Below, piece by piece: positions 1-9,824 of a stretch of 31,569 bases of DNA. The stretch lies in contig JPHH03000117.1 of assembly GCA_000750105.3 (NCBI GenBank), forward strand, positions 1 through 31,569. Direction: 5' to 3'. The notes beneath the pieces were generated by a model that saw only the letters and a program-made list of their open reading frames with translations, was not told the DNA's origin and did not search any database. Position 1 is the first letter of the stretch. Every line of letters begins with the position of its first letter. The position numbers and the translations under genes are program-made. The DNA comes from Tolypocladium sp. Sup5 PDA-1 (taxonomy: Eukaryota > Ascomycota > Sordariomycetes > Hypocreales > Ophiocordycipitaceae).

Positions 1-222
1 CCTAAGCCCAACGTCGTCGACGGCACTTGCCGGACTTGCGGTCGTGTCGCCGATGACAGCAACATTGTCGCCGAGGTCCAGTTTGGCGAGACCTCCTCGG
101 ATACCGTCATTGTTCAGGGTTCATTTGTCGGCGCTGACCAGGCCGAAGTCCGCAGCATGGGTGGGTCCCGCCTTCAGGAGGGTCGGAGGATCAGAGGACA
201 GGGAGAAGTGCATCCGCGACAA
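1..222 (+). pseudogene. Brf1-like (TFIIIB subunit) N-terminal fragment, frameshifted
   Basis: The reading frame from base 1 has a zinc-ribbon half (CRTCGRV), then DSNIVAEVQFGETSS and QGSFVGADQAEVRS. This pattern is typical of the N-terminus of Brf1, the TFIIB-related subunit of RNA polymerase III factor TFIIIB. At 159-166 the tetranucleotide GGGT is doubled. Downstream the expected continuation (GPAFRR, GGSEDREK) is found in the second frame, so a 4-bp insertion has broken the gene. Homology stops near base 222, far short of the full protein of several hundred residues, and frame 1 meets TGA at 238-240. The gene is cut by the window edge on its 5' side. Essential Brf1 must therefore be encoded elsewhere, and this is a duplicated, degenerate fragment. 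Confidence 0.72.
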
Positions 223-243
223 AACGCCAGCGACAAATGACCG

Positions 244-420
244 ATGGGTGCAGATCTCTCCAAGGCACTGGCCATCAAGTTTCGCCGAATCGCCGATGGC
301 TGCATCATCCCGCCACTTCCCTCTCAGATTCCACGGGATGACCCTAATGCAAATGCGGTTCGACGCCTTGGTCTGCAGGTCTCAGGCAGGAAGGTTGGTT
401 ATACCATTTGTGGGGGGTAA
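244..420 (+). pseudogene. Unidentified ORF fragment after the Brf1 remnant
   Basis: A 58-codon frame begins ATG GGT GCA and ends TAA. It reads protein-like (IADGCIIPPLPSQIPRDD, then NANAVRRLGLQ), with a basic start and a Pro-rich middle. It follows immediately where Brf1 similarity ends, so this may be a chimeric junction of two gene fragments. I do not recognise the family. It could be chance coding, and no introns or promoter are evident. Confidence 0.25.
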
Positions 421-544
421 CCCCCTTTCAAGGGGCCGCCGAATGCGGTTTAGCCAGCCTACCTACCTTCCAATTAAACGCCAAACGCCAAACGCCAAAC
501 CCCCCGCCGTCATCGTCCCAAGTCTCCTTCCGCATCTTGTCGAC

Positions 545-2557
545 ATGATGGTTCGCAATCGGGACAGGCAAGGCAAGCGTGCTCAAGCCAGCGAGCGCCA
601 CTCTGCCGCGGGCCAGTCTGTGGAGTCTCTAATCAAGAAATTGCGCGCTTCGGAAGCAGAGGTCCAAGAGTTGAAAGCGAAAGTACGAAATTTAGAGACA
701 GAAATTCACACTCTACGCCATCAACCATCTCCTCAATCTCGTCAACCATCTCCACAACCTCGTCAACCTCCACCGTCGTCGATTCAGCACCCACTTGAAG
801 CTCTTACTCTTACGTTCAAGATCGAAAGCCCGCAATATCAACAGAACAATACCGACGCGAACGCTCGGAAGTCCCCCGAGCAGTCCCCCGAGCTCTGTCG
901 CCTCTTAGCGGCGGTGCCTAAGACCGAACAGGACTGGTCTGAAAGAAGGCAAAAAATCAAACTTTCCGAACCGGAAGCGGTCATTAGCACCTTCTTGGAT
1001 TTTGTACGGATACGCTATACACAACCACAAGACACGATCTCAAATGTTGAAGTCAGGCCACAAGACACGATCTCAAATGATGAAGTCAGGTCTCAGCCTC
1101 TCACGGGAGTGGAGATCCTGAGCCGCTACCGAGCATTCGTGGGGGCGCTGCAGCGTGACAGCATACGTGCGGACCAAATGTCCAACTTTGGCACGTTGTT
1201 GCTCGTCTGCCTTTGCCGAGTTGCACGCCAAAACGGCATTCCCGTCGACAAGGTGGACGAGCTCATGAACGATTTCTTGCCGAGAAAGAACAAAGGGGGG
1301 GCACGAAGACAAGCGTCTCATCTGAGGCACCTACGAAGGGCAGTGCTCTGGCCGATCGGTCAAGCGGATAGGTTGCGGGTGAAGTTTGGGAGTCGCGCTG
1401 ACGAGTTCTTCCTCCTCTGTAAGGATTGCATTAGAATCGTCGTCACGTCACTACTAACACAAGCCAGGGGGTCCTTCAATTCGGACGTATCGTGCATTAT
1501 GGGACGCCAATAGCATGGAAGCGTTTGCGGGCAAAGCTCTACTTCCTCATCCTCCAAAAGAGGGAGAGACGAATGCTGACGTCTCATTCTCGGTGCCATT
1601 CATGGTTGGTCTGATAGCCGGGCATTTGTTCAGGTGAGTATAGCGGCTTGCTCGATGTTCGTGACTGATTGAGACAACAGCCTTGATAAAATCAACAAAG
1701 CCTTAGAGACAAACCTAAGTCAAGAGCAATTTGATGCGTGGGCTTTTGCCATGTGGAAGACTGCTCTGTGCGTGCAGGGTATAGAATACCCGCCGACAAA
1801 GAGACGGAAGACCCTCCGGCGTGAAGGTGCGTTGAGTCATGAGGCTTCAATTGATCGATCCCCTTGGGGTCTCGGCTTTACTTACCAGCCATCAGCAGGT
1901 CAAGGAGGTATCCATGATTTCGCCCAGTGCGCGATCAGTTCGAAAGGCGTGGTGTCCGACTTCCGTATACGATTTGACCCCACCAACCCCCTTGCCAATC
2001 TCGACAATATCTTTCCCTGCCCAAACATACCAGGTGTGCGAGATGGGGGAGACGCGCACCCGCGAGGAGACAACAGCCCAACGCCATGGACATTAGGACA
2101 AGACCTGCCGACGCTTCCGGAATCCTCCTGTTCCCTCCCGCCCGGAGGCGCTTCGACAATCGTCCCCACGCAGTCGGCCGACGACATCGCAATCCGTCAC
2201 GCCCATCCTCCACCCTCCCGGCAAACGTTGGATACCTACGGGCCCGGCACGGTTTTGCAAAAGGCGGCTGGGGATCCCGCGAACAGACATAGATCTTGTA
2301 CACCTATCGATGCAGCCTATGCAGCTAATGCTGCACGCCACGCTCCATTGGATGCTCTTTGCGAGGTAGCATTTCGGCAAGGCTGTAACCAGGGAGCTAT
2401 GCTAGCAGGAGTCCAGGAATTGTCAAGCCCAGCGGGAGAAGTGCGCTCGCTCGATATCAACGGGGCTGTCACAGGATCCCCATATATCAACACCAGCATT
2501 ATTCCAGAAGACGACATGTTCGATCTTTTCAGCTCGCCTGCCTTTTCTTCTCTTTGA
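545..2557 (+). CDS. Coiled-coil / bZIP-like protein, three exons
   Basis: Exons are 545-1418, 1468-1633 and 1681-2557, coding for about 638 residues. Intron 1 (49 nt) has GTAAGG, ACTAAC and CCAG. Intron 2 (47 nt) has GTGAGT, a CTGAT-type branch and ACAG. Both keep the frame, and the second leaves a split codon. The start is ATG ATG at 545-550; the frame is open further upstream, but that part reads through the Brf1 remnant. Residues 4-20 are basic, and residues 26-58 form a heptad coiled coil with Leu at 29, 43, 50 and 57, resembling a short leucine zipper. Three Pro/Gln-rich repeats follow at about 60-80. The C-terminus is acidic and aromatic (DDMFDLF), as in activation domains. A DNA-binding or nuclear role is inference only; the basic region does not match a classic bZIP signature. 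The last 29 bp overlap the convergent minus-strand gene. Confidence 0.68.
1025..1090 (+). repeat. Two tandem 33-bp units inside the coiled-coil gene
   Basis: Units 1025-1057 and 1058-1090 differ at one position (gttgaag versus gatgaag). They encode PQDTISNVEVR and PQDTISNDEVR. The length keeps the frame, so this looks like a recent in-frame duplication in an exposed linker. Confidence 0.85.
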
Positions 2558-3122
2558 CGTCAGCCCCGTCAGTCCTGGAGCCATCGTTTGGAACAACATC
2601 GCGTACAAGTGAATATTCAAAGTCCATGAGTATGAATTTGATGGTACCCTTCACGAGCACTACTGCAGCATCCTCCAAAAGAAGAATTGGATATTGCCAA
2701 TCGATAGGACTCATTCCCTGAGTATCCCTATTCTTTGTTTGGAAATGGACTTCGCATGTTTCGGAAGGATATGGAATGATGGCAGCGAGTGTGCCTTTTT
2801 CAGTCGAGATGGATCCCTTTGTCAGATAGGATGGTTTTCGTACGCGAGGTTTTGAAAGTTTAAATCCGTTTCGCTCGCCCCATGCTCGAATTACGGGCCC
2901 CTTCAACTTGTCAGAGATGATTCTGAGCGGGGGTGTCATACATACAATGACGCTGCAGAATTCGCAAATAAGTTGGCGATCAACATCACTTGACTGGCAT
3001 ACGTAGAGCCCCTCTGTGACTCTAGTCCACTCCCTCTCGCGTGAGCCTGCTTCCTCGGCCAGCTGTAGGAAGCCCCCCGGGTTGCCGATTTGTTCCGCTT
3101 CCGGCAGAGACAATATTTCCAT
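2529..3122 (-). CDS. Uncharacterised 197-aa protein
   Basis: This is a single open frame with ATG at 3122-3120 and a stop at 2529. Its composition is mixed and folded-looking, with a Cys cluster (ICEFCSVIVC), hydrophobic strands (PILLLEDAAVVLVKG, TIKFILMDFEY) and a charged, Lys-rich end. There is no signal peptide or membrane segment, and I do not recognise the family. It lies tail to tail with the coiled-coil gene and overlaps it by 29 bp, so the two mRNAs would be antisense at their 3' ends. Intron-free structure and good codon flow support it. It could also be the 3' exon of a longer gene. Confidence 0.5.
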   Translation of the reverse strand: MEILSLPEAEQIGNPGGFLQLAEEAGSREREWTRVTEGLYVCQSSDVDRQLICEFCSVIVCMTPPLRIISDKLKGPVIRAWGERNGFKLSKPRVRKPSYLTKGSISTEKGTLAAIIPYPSETCEVHFQTKNRDTQGMSPIDWQYPILLLEDAAVVLVKGTIKFILMDFEYSLVRDVVPNDGSRTDGADVKEKKRQAS

Positions 3123-3931
3123 GCTTGCAGGTCTTATAGTGAGTTTTTTGGTAGTTTTGCAAACAAAGAACGAGCTGGAAGTTCGGGAACTGGGGGTGCC
3201 TTGGTTTGTAGGCTGAATCGGATGATCTGGCTAGCTTGAATTGGGGTCTTTTATCGGAGGGGCGTCGAGCGGGAGGGGTACATTGTCACGTGCCCTGCAC
3301 ACAACGAGCGGGGGGGGGAAAGGTCCTCAGCTCCTCGTTGCGGAACGATGCTGGCCGTGGCTGCCGTCGAAGACCCACCCGCGAACAGCCCAAACCAACT
3401 GCCAGGTTGTGTATAAACGCAACGACAAACTGCGGTAGATGCCGGTCAGTGGTAGCTCAGCGCCTATCTAGATGCACGCGACTTGGTCGTTTGTATGAGC
3501 TTGGCACATGGGTGTGGGCAGACTCGCTCCTAGAGAGCAGACTGAGAATGGCGTGAACTGTTTGCTTGATGACACTTGGCGACGGTTCATATTCAGCACC
3601 TATATGTATTGAGGGAGACGGCATTGTAAACCGTAGAGCAAGGCTGGTTCGAAGGTCTAAAGAGCGAGATATATGCGGGCCAAAGGCTCAAGGTACAGCA
3701 AACACACCAATCCAAGGTCTAGTTCGTGACTCCCACACTCGGGGTAATCGCATCCGGGCTGCCCGAATGCGTCCGTCTTCATTTGATGTTTAACACCACC
3801 CATGTGCGCTGCGCATGCCGGAGCTTAGCAAGGGATATTCCAAGAACAGCGAACTGGCTGACACCTCTCGTAGTCAGCAGAAGATCCCCTCAAAAGAAAC
3901 AGTGTGGGTATGGTGGGTACCTCAGAAGAGC
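3123..3931. other. Intergenic, no gene recognised
   Basis: About 800 bases with only short overlapping frames on both strands, none with family-like content. A CACGTG hexamer lies at about 3288-3293. A GGTTCGAA near 3643 recalls a tRNA B box but lacks the following CC and any cloverleaf. Confidence 0.5.
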
Positions 3932-4644
3932 CTATTCGGTTCTTCTTGCTTCGCACTGACTGGCAAAATCACTGCTTGGGCCTTGAGCTTCATCTCCCGA
4001 TTTCTCCGCACGGGATTGGCCGTTCGTGTGCGTTTCGCCTGCTACTAGACGAACATTGCCGCCCAGGGTTGTTGACTGTTGTGTTGGCCTGGCAAAGAAA
4101 GCCGCACCAGGAGGCTGGGATAGGTCCCATTCAGAGTCCTCTGGAAATTGGCTCACATCATGGTATGGCCCAAAGTCAGCCTGTGCATGTGAGTCGTTAC
4201 TACTGGCCACAGGTCCAGCAGTTTCACTGGTGCTACCGCCTGCTTCAGCCCAGCATCAGCCACCGGAAACGGGTGAAGGAGGAGGTGCGGGAGACTCACG
4301 CTCGTTGTCTTCCGGGGCAACGGCAGGGAGGGCAATAGGAACAGCGTTGTGCCCGACAATAGTAGCAGCAGAAGGACGAGGTGCTGGAGGCGGAGACAGC
4401 CTGTGTCTATGTCAGAGTCTTCCACCAAGAACAAGTTCCATGGTCTTTCACGGGCAGATCATGATGTTGTGGGGAACACTGGATGCTCTTACCCATGAGG
4501 CAGACCTTGGGCGGGTGCGTGTTCGACAGGCTTCCAGTCAGCCGGGTTGCAATCGGCCATGCCCTCCGCCTTGCTTGGTCTCGGGGTGGGAACGGAGCGG
4601 CGGTCACCACTCTCATCATGAACAAGACTAGAATTTGGATCCAT
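3932..4644 (-). CDS. Uncharacterised disordered protein, three exons
   Basis: Exons on the minus strand are 4644-4493, 4400-4300 and 4239-3932. Introns are 4492-4401 (GTAAGA, branch CTGAC, ACACAG) and 4299-4240 (GTGAGT, branch CTGAT, GCAG). The spliced frame is continuous and codes for 186 residues. The start ATG at 4644 sits in GCCACCATGG, a near-ideal Kozak context. The protein is rich in Pro, Ala, Ser and Glu and looks intrinsically disordered: LSPPPAPRPSAATIV lies in exon 2 and WDLSQPPGAAFF in exon 3. There is no signal peptide, transmembrane segment or known domain. A probable 5'UTR intron (4707-4656, GTGAGT to TTTAG) lies just upstream. Function is unknown. Confidence 0.6.
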
Positions 4645-4816
4645 GGTGGCCGTAACTAAACTTTTAGCGCCAGACTCAGACAACAGACCCGTGACGAAGG
4701 TACTCACAGTATGAAGCTCGAAATGCTGTTCTTCGAATCGTATATGATGACAGGAAGGCGTGTGGGCTGAGGGTTAGCAGGACAGAACATGATGCGATGG
4801 ATCTGGAGGACGTTGG

Positions 4817-4826
4817 CCTTTTTATA
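4817..4826 (-). promoter_or_regulatory. TATA box upstream of the three-exon minus-strand gene
   Basis: TATAAAAAGG reads on the minus strand about 175 bases upstream of the ATG at 4644. That distance suits a start site near 4790 plus a 5'UTR containing the proposed 52-nt intron. Confidence 0.5.
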
Positions 4827-5405
4827 GACGTTCAAGCGATCGTCCCGCGACCATATTTGACGTTCTTTTCCCTCTTTCCTCCACAATCACTTTGGATGAG
4901 AAAACAACCGCAAGCCCTTACCCGGGTCGTTTGTGCAGGTCAGATCGGCATCCCCAAGAGATCAATCCCGGCCCGCCCGACAGGCGGCAGATGGTCGCGA
5001 GTTCGCGAGACCCCGTGTTGGTTGTGATCTAGTTGCATCCCTCTGCAGCTAACTGCAATTATCCCTTATGCCGACAGAAGTCTACCTTCCAGCTGTGGTG
5101 TGCAGGAGTGAACCCTGTTGACGGCTACATTGCAGGCCAGGGACAGGGGGCAATGCTATGTCACCAGAATTGCGAATCGAAAGCGATGTTTATAGATTGA
5201 CCTGTGATGGCCATAGCTCTTTCATCCTCATGTTTGGAATTCTTTCAACTCCATGAGTATGCGTGATGCGGTGAACTCTAGAGCTCAGTCCGCTGGAAAT
5301 GAGACCTTCCATGCCTCAATTGCATCGGCAGTAGAGACAGCGCCTTGACAACAGGGCTGACGGTACATGTTCAAAAAGAAACCTCAGCTGGCTATACCGT
5401 TATTC
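4827..5405. other. Intergenic, nothing recognised
   Basis: No frame on either strand reads as a protein family, and I see no RNA gene. It ends at the left inverted repeat of the following block. Confidence 0.45.
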
Positions 5406-5561
5406 CAGCACAATATGCGCCGAATTCCGTGTGAATCAAGCGTGAAATCTGTGTTTATTGAGTGTGAAATCTGTGTGAATTTACGACCTTGGTACTGGCT
5501 ACGGAGAGTAGGGGGTCTGCAGCTCACGTGACCGGTGAAGTTTGGTAACCAGTTTCGCTTG
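5406..5561 (+). repeat. Left inverted repeat of a 2.5-kb gene-carrying block
   Basis: This arm is an imperfect inverted copy of 7749-7932. Shared landmarks in the same order are CAGC then ACAATATGC, three or four spaced GTGTGAA/GTGAAAT units, GCAGCTCACGTGAC (14 identical bases), and AGTTTCGCTTG (GGTTTCGCTTG on the other arm). The arms have diverged by substitutions and small indels. Long, repeat-rich terminal inverted repeats suggest a MULE-like element end. I could not fix a target-site duplication. Confidence 0.6.
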
Positions 5562-6255
5562 ATCTACGGAGTACAGGATAGGATCCGTCCGCTAGAGCCC
5601 GGGCGCGGTGCGGCGTGCAGTTGGGGCGTATCGTCGCCGGCGGGCTTTGCTCCTCGTCCCACGAACAGAACACTTAAGCATGTATCGGCCGCTCAGGCAG
5701 ATGTCGGTTCAACCCCCTTCGGCCACCTCTCGCGTCGACGACCCGTTGCAAGACTCATTGGAGGGTGCCATCGCGAGATCCAGCCTCCCTCTCGCAGCTT
5801 GTTCACTTCGCCGACGATGCATAAATCGTCAATCTAGGCGGTCCGAATTGTGGGTTCGAGGATGTCGCCAAAGTATTCCTACCACCAACCACAATGACGT
5901 TCAGAGAAGGCTTGCTGCTTCGTCCTACGGCTCTTTCACGCATCATCCAGAGTCCCACCCATCTCGGCAGAAGCGGGTGGCTGGTGATTGTGGCGCAAAC
6001 GCCCGTAGTGAACAAACCAGCGGATCAGCGCATGTGGTCTGAACATGTGGCGTGTACCCCGCAACAATCCCCTTCGTCATCCAAGAAGCAAAATATCCAT
6101 GCGGAATCTCTTCATGACCCAATAGCTAAGCCCATTGATGCCCGACATACCGTCGCCTTCGAGAACCGCCTAAAGCTTCCGCCATCTACAAGCTAAGCAG
6201 GCCTCGTCCCAGAGCACCATTTCTACATTCTGCAACCCTCTGACGCCTGGGACAG

Positions 6256-6843
6256 ATCATTGTCGGATATCATCAGCTGCTTAACAAGTACGAGACCGAT
6301 CCTCCACCCAGCCTGGCAGATGCTGCCGCGCGAATTCTTCGACTGCTCGACTTTTGCCTCGCGTTTGCTGAAGATTTATTAAACATGATTTCCGGACGCA
6401 CGCCGCCCTCCGACCAGAACGACGACACGCAAGAGGGACGGACACAAAAAGGGAACCCTGTCGTCTTAGCGGAAGGACCCCAAGTCACAAAGGTTACAGA
6501 ACTATCCCATGACAATAAAAAATTGGAGATGATAGTTCGGGACAAGGTAAGCAGGCTTCGCTCTTGGAACGTTTTATTTTGCTGAGAACTGGAACAGCTA
6601 GGCCGCAACGTCCAGTTGGACAGCGAATGGACAGTCTGCAAGGAATTGGAGAAAGCAGACCCCTCAATCCGTGCACTCCTCGTCCGACAAGACTGCGAAT
6701 GGGGAGCCGTCAGGGTCGACAGTGACCCTGTGTCGAACGTGGTGACTGGGCAAGGGAAGGATATATATATTATTTTTATCGAGCCTGGCCAGAGCTGTCG
6801 ATTCTACCGGAAACCGTCAGTCCGCTACTTCCAACTCCTGTGA
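6256..6843 (+). CDS. Uncharacterised protein, 3' exons only (5' end unresolved)
   Basis: The supported exons are 6256-6546 and 6598-6843, joined across a 51-nt intron (GTAAGC, CTGAG, ACAG) in phase 0, ending in TGA. The acceptor at 6255 is preceded by CTCTGAC 11 nt upstream, a good branch site, so at least one exon lies upstream between the left repeat and 6200. I could not choose its donor; several frames there (5680-6196) read half-plausibly. The visible part has a hydrophobic helix (RILRLLDFCLAFAEDLL), a charged linker and a C-terminal folded part ending SVRYFQLL. The family is not recognised. The gene could be a pseudogene missing its start. Its last 27 bases overlap the convergent gene's end. 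Confidence 0.45.
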
Positions 6844-7673
6844 AACACGAATATATTCAATCAAGGCCTCGCTGGCTCGAAGCGAAAACTCAACTCTCGC
6901 ACTCTTTCCAACGGAGCTATCCAATTTCAGATCGATCGATGGAAGAGGCTGCCCAGATAAGGGACATATCATCTGCAGATTGGCAGAACTGGCCTGGTTC
7001 TGGAGGAATCCGAAGAGTTGCGCGAATGTGAGATGGACGGTCGCGGGAGGAGGCTGGACTTGTATAAGGGTATCCTGAAGGATGTTTCTCGACTCCCCTA
7101 GAGCATCTGAGAATCTCAGTCGAGCTGTATATCGGCGCTGCATGTTTTACTTACACTCTTGTTCCATAAGCCGCACATCTTCTGGCACTGGCTCTAGGGA
7201 ATTGTCTCCTCGGCCCATGTGACAGTCTGGTTCCGTCCGTTGTTGCTCGAGGTTCGCTAGGGTTATGTCAGTCCCTCTTCGCCACAGGGCCGTACTTCCC
7301 AACCTTCATTTGTGTTGAGATTGTTTATGAACTCTCTCAATGCTGGACATTCCAGGCTGCGTGCCTGCTGATTCAGTTTCAGAGCTAACTGCGATCTGCG
7401 GCCGCTTTTCATCTCGATGATGGCCGTCTTTCCTATCGCAATAATACACAGCGCGGCCAGTACATCCCCACATTCCTTCTCTGCATGCTTCAAGAATCGT
7501 TGGTACTTGTATTCTCTGTCCCGTGGGTTCGCTGCGGCCGGCAGAGGTAGTCTGGCCAACTTCCGGGCTTCTAGGATGCGACTTCTGTGGTGTGGTTTGA
7601 GGCCGTCGCATTCGATCATTTGGCGAGCTTCATGGACCTTTTCCAACGCCTTGTCGAGTGGTGGAGTACGCAT
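6817..7673 (-). CDS. Uncharacterised 253-aa protein, three exons
   Basis: Exons on the minus strand are 7673-7304, 7256-7155 and 7106-6817. Introns are 7303-7257 (GTTGGG, CTGAC, CCTAG; 47 nt, weak donor) and 7154-7107 (GTAAGT, GACTGAG, CTCAG; 48 nt). The frame is continuous through all three. The N-terminal half is basic and helical (KALEKVHEARQMI, then SRILEARKLARLPLP), and the middle has a hydrophobic helix (VLAALCIIAIGKTAII). The C-terminal half resembles a helical regulatory domain with several Leu/Gln-rich stretches. No known domain is evident. It lies inside the inverted-repeat block, facing the plus-strand gene tail to tail. Confidence 0.58.
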
Positions 7674-7748
7674 GACGGCCAATACGAGTGGAATGCGTGC
7701 GAACCACGTGTAGACAGCACGAAAATAGTGAGAAAAACATACGGAAAA

Positions 7749-7932
7749 CAAGCGAAACCTGGCCAACTTTGCTTTCAGTCACGTGAGCTGCAAACTCCAT
7801 GTACTGACGTCATACCCAAGCCCTTAGCGCCAGTTCTCCATTTCAAACACAAGTCCACATATATTTCACATTTATCTCACACGAATTTCACACTATATTC
7901 ACACAAAATTTACTTGCATATTGTCCTTGCTG
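7749..7932 (-). repeat. Right inverted repeat of the 2.5-kb block
   Basis: Read on the minus strand this arm runs CAGCAAGGACAATATGC, several GTGTGAA/GTGAAAT units, GCAGCTCACGTGAC and GGTTTCGCTTG, matching 5406-5561 in order. It is about 30 bases longer because of internal indels. The minus-strand gene starts just inside it, so the arm could also act as a promoter. Confidence 0.6.
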
Positions 7933-8796
7933 CCTAAGAAACGTCGGCATCAGTCTTGCTTCGTCTCGGCCACCCCATTGATGGGTGCTGCAGGACCGTG
8001 ATCCTGCATTTTACAGCTTTTCGAGGTTTTCTCTTCCAAATGGACCTGTTGGCCGATGATGCAGATCTTTCAATGCCTCAGGCCAGGCGTACATGGATCA
8101 TTGTGACCATGAATGTGGCTTGCAGGAACACCTGCCCGTCAGTATAGCGGCAACGCGATGCGAGCCATCATGTTGGTTCGTAGACGACGATCTACTCTGT
8201 ATTAACCAATTCGGATCGGCAAGCGACGATTGTTCCCTCCTGATGGAGGAAACAATGTTGTGCATCGTCTATGAGGAAATGGTCGAACTTCTATATTAAT
8301 ACGACATCCCTCAGCACTTCCACAATCGCTCGTGTCTTGATGGTAGCATGCTCTTCTCAGAAAGGCTCGCGGCATGTTTGGTGTGGCTCCCTATTGTCAG
8401 TGTGCGCCAGTCCGCAAAGCAGCGGGTATGTTCCAATGTCTGCAGCTCCAATCGCGTTCGCTCGGGGCAGTCAGCAGTTCCTCCCTCCGCCGGAAAGCCA
8501 GAAGCGACATGGTGAGAAGTGACGTGGTGCCCTGGTCGAGGCGGGATGTGGGTCCCGGAGAAGGATGTGAGTGCCCGCTTTAGGAAAGGGACACACACGA
8601 AGAGGCGTGTGAGATGAATGTCGGGTGTAAGCCGTGAGCTGGGACAACGTCCGATCAAAGCTTCCGATGCCTGAAATTATGTCCAGCCCGGAACGCCATG
8701 TGACGAGGCCTGCGGGTTCCCTGTTTCTACTTGAAGGCAAGCTCACCCTGTTCTCTCAACCAACAGCATGACCAAGCCATCCCTCAAGTGCAAAGA
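7933..8796. other. Intergenic, no gene recognised
   Basis: Many short frames overlap on both strands, but none shows introns, domains or a signal peptide that I trust. Nothing RNA-like was seen. Confidence 0.45.
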
Positions 8797-9318
8797 ATGG
8801 CACCGGCTACTCTAGGACACATCATTGACTCCAGCGCAGCAACAGTTTTAACTTTGATTTACATCGTTTGGGACACCTACGCCCAGGTTCGGCCCAAGAA
8901 GAAACTCTGGTGGTGGCTCCCTATCGGAGGTTGGGCGTTACTGCAAGTTGCTTTCGTGGTCCTCTTCATACTTGCACAGCAACGCTACCTCGGACAGCTT
9001 CCACCGAAGCTTGAGGAACGATTCGAATGCATGTGGAGAGCCACCTGCGTCCTAGGCATCAGTGTCTTTGAGGTGAGCCAATGCCACCAGCAGGTTTCGA
9101 ACCATGCTAATAGGGCCTAGGTTGCTCGCTTCGCTCCGCTCCTCGAACCACCACAGCTCGGCTGGTGTCGGTATAGTCGCGTCGTCATACCTCTGGAGGG
9201 CTTGATAGGAGGTTCTTTTATTACACTTGCGTGGTTTTTGCCTAGCATCGAACTCATTCCCTTCATCGCGCTCTGTTCACATGCGACGATACTCGTCGTC
9301 GCCGCAGTCCACCTCTAA
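8797..9318 (+). CDS. Small multi-pass membrane protein, two exons
   Basis: Exons are 8797-9072 and 9121-9318, with a 48-nt phase-0 intron (GTGAGC, branch GCTAATA, CCTAG). The product is 157 residues. Hydrophobic segments lie at about 13-29 (AATVLTLIYIVWDTYA), 39-58 (WWWLPIGGWALLQVAFVVLF), 80-92, 113-130 and 133-157, giving four or five membrane spans. The family is not recognised. The stop TAA at 9316-9318 is followed after one codon by the ATG of the next ORF in the same frame. The two may therefore be halves of one gene split by a nonsense mutation, or the true 3' end may use another intron. Confidence 0.62.
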
Positions 9319-9321
9319 GCA

Positions 9322-9642
9322 ATGCCAGTAGATGTCCCCTCGGCGTCTACTCAGACTCTGGTTCCTGCAACCACTATGTCTGCGTCATGTTCCCGATTCT
9401 CAATGGATAGCGAGGCGCCTGACCCTTCCGCGCCACACCATCATAGCATCCGGGGAGTCTTTTGGGTCAGTCTCGTGGTTGTCATTCTATCGACGCTCTT
9501 GCTTATACATACGCTGGATGGAGTCTTCGCGCAATCAAGCAGCCTGCAGTGTCTGGTCTGTGTGGTCATGCTTCGCCAGGCGGAGGTCGTCCGCCTCGGA
9601 AGGAAGATGTGGAATAGGCTGCGGACTTGGCTTAGATACTAG
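9322..9642 (+). CDS. 106-aa protein with one membrane span, in frame with the preceding gene
   Basis: The ATG at 9322 is three bases after the previous stop. A Ser/Thr/Pro-rich N-terminus is followed by a clear hydrophobic span (VFWVSLVVVILSTLLLI), a second short hydrophobic stretch with two Cys (LQCLVCVVM), and a basic end (RLGRKMWNRLRTWLRY). The family is unknown. Because the frame and membrane character match the preceding ORF, a C-terminal continuation of that protein is as likely as a separate gene. Confidence 0.4.
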   Translation: MPVDVPSASTQTLVPATTMSASCSRFSMDSEAPDPSAPHHHSIRGVFWVSLVVVILSTLLLIHTLDGVFAQSSSLQCLVCVVMLRQAEVVRLGRKMWNRLRTWLRY

Positions 9643-9824
9643 ATTATCACGTCTTGGTACACCTGTACCCTTAACATTGACCATTGGCGGCGAGACCACC
9701 AGAACGTGCCCTCTTGAGACCCTCTTCAGCCGGCGGGCAGGTGTTCGGATACATGCAGCTTGTTTTGGTCCGTGTCACTGACAGGGATTATACTAAAGTG
9801 GCATTGTATCTAGGTACCGTCAGG

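Noticed and set aside
1073..1330. Minus-strand ORFs opposite the coiled-coil gene
   Set aside because: Shadows of the spliced plus-strand exons.
3470..3655. Possible tRNA-like signals (TGGTAGCTCAG and GGTTCGAA)
   Set aside because: The two motifs are about 190 bases apart and no acceptor stem or cloverleaf can be drawn.
5535..6196. Three overlapping frames that might be the first exon of the plus-strand gene
   Set aside because: None has a donor site giving a convincing join to the exon at 6256, so no exon was called.
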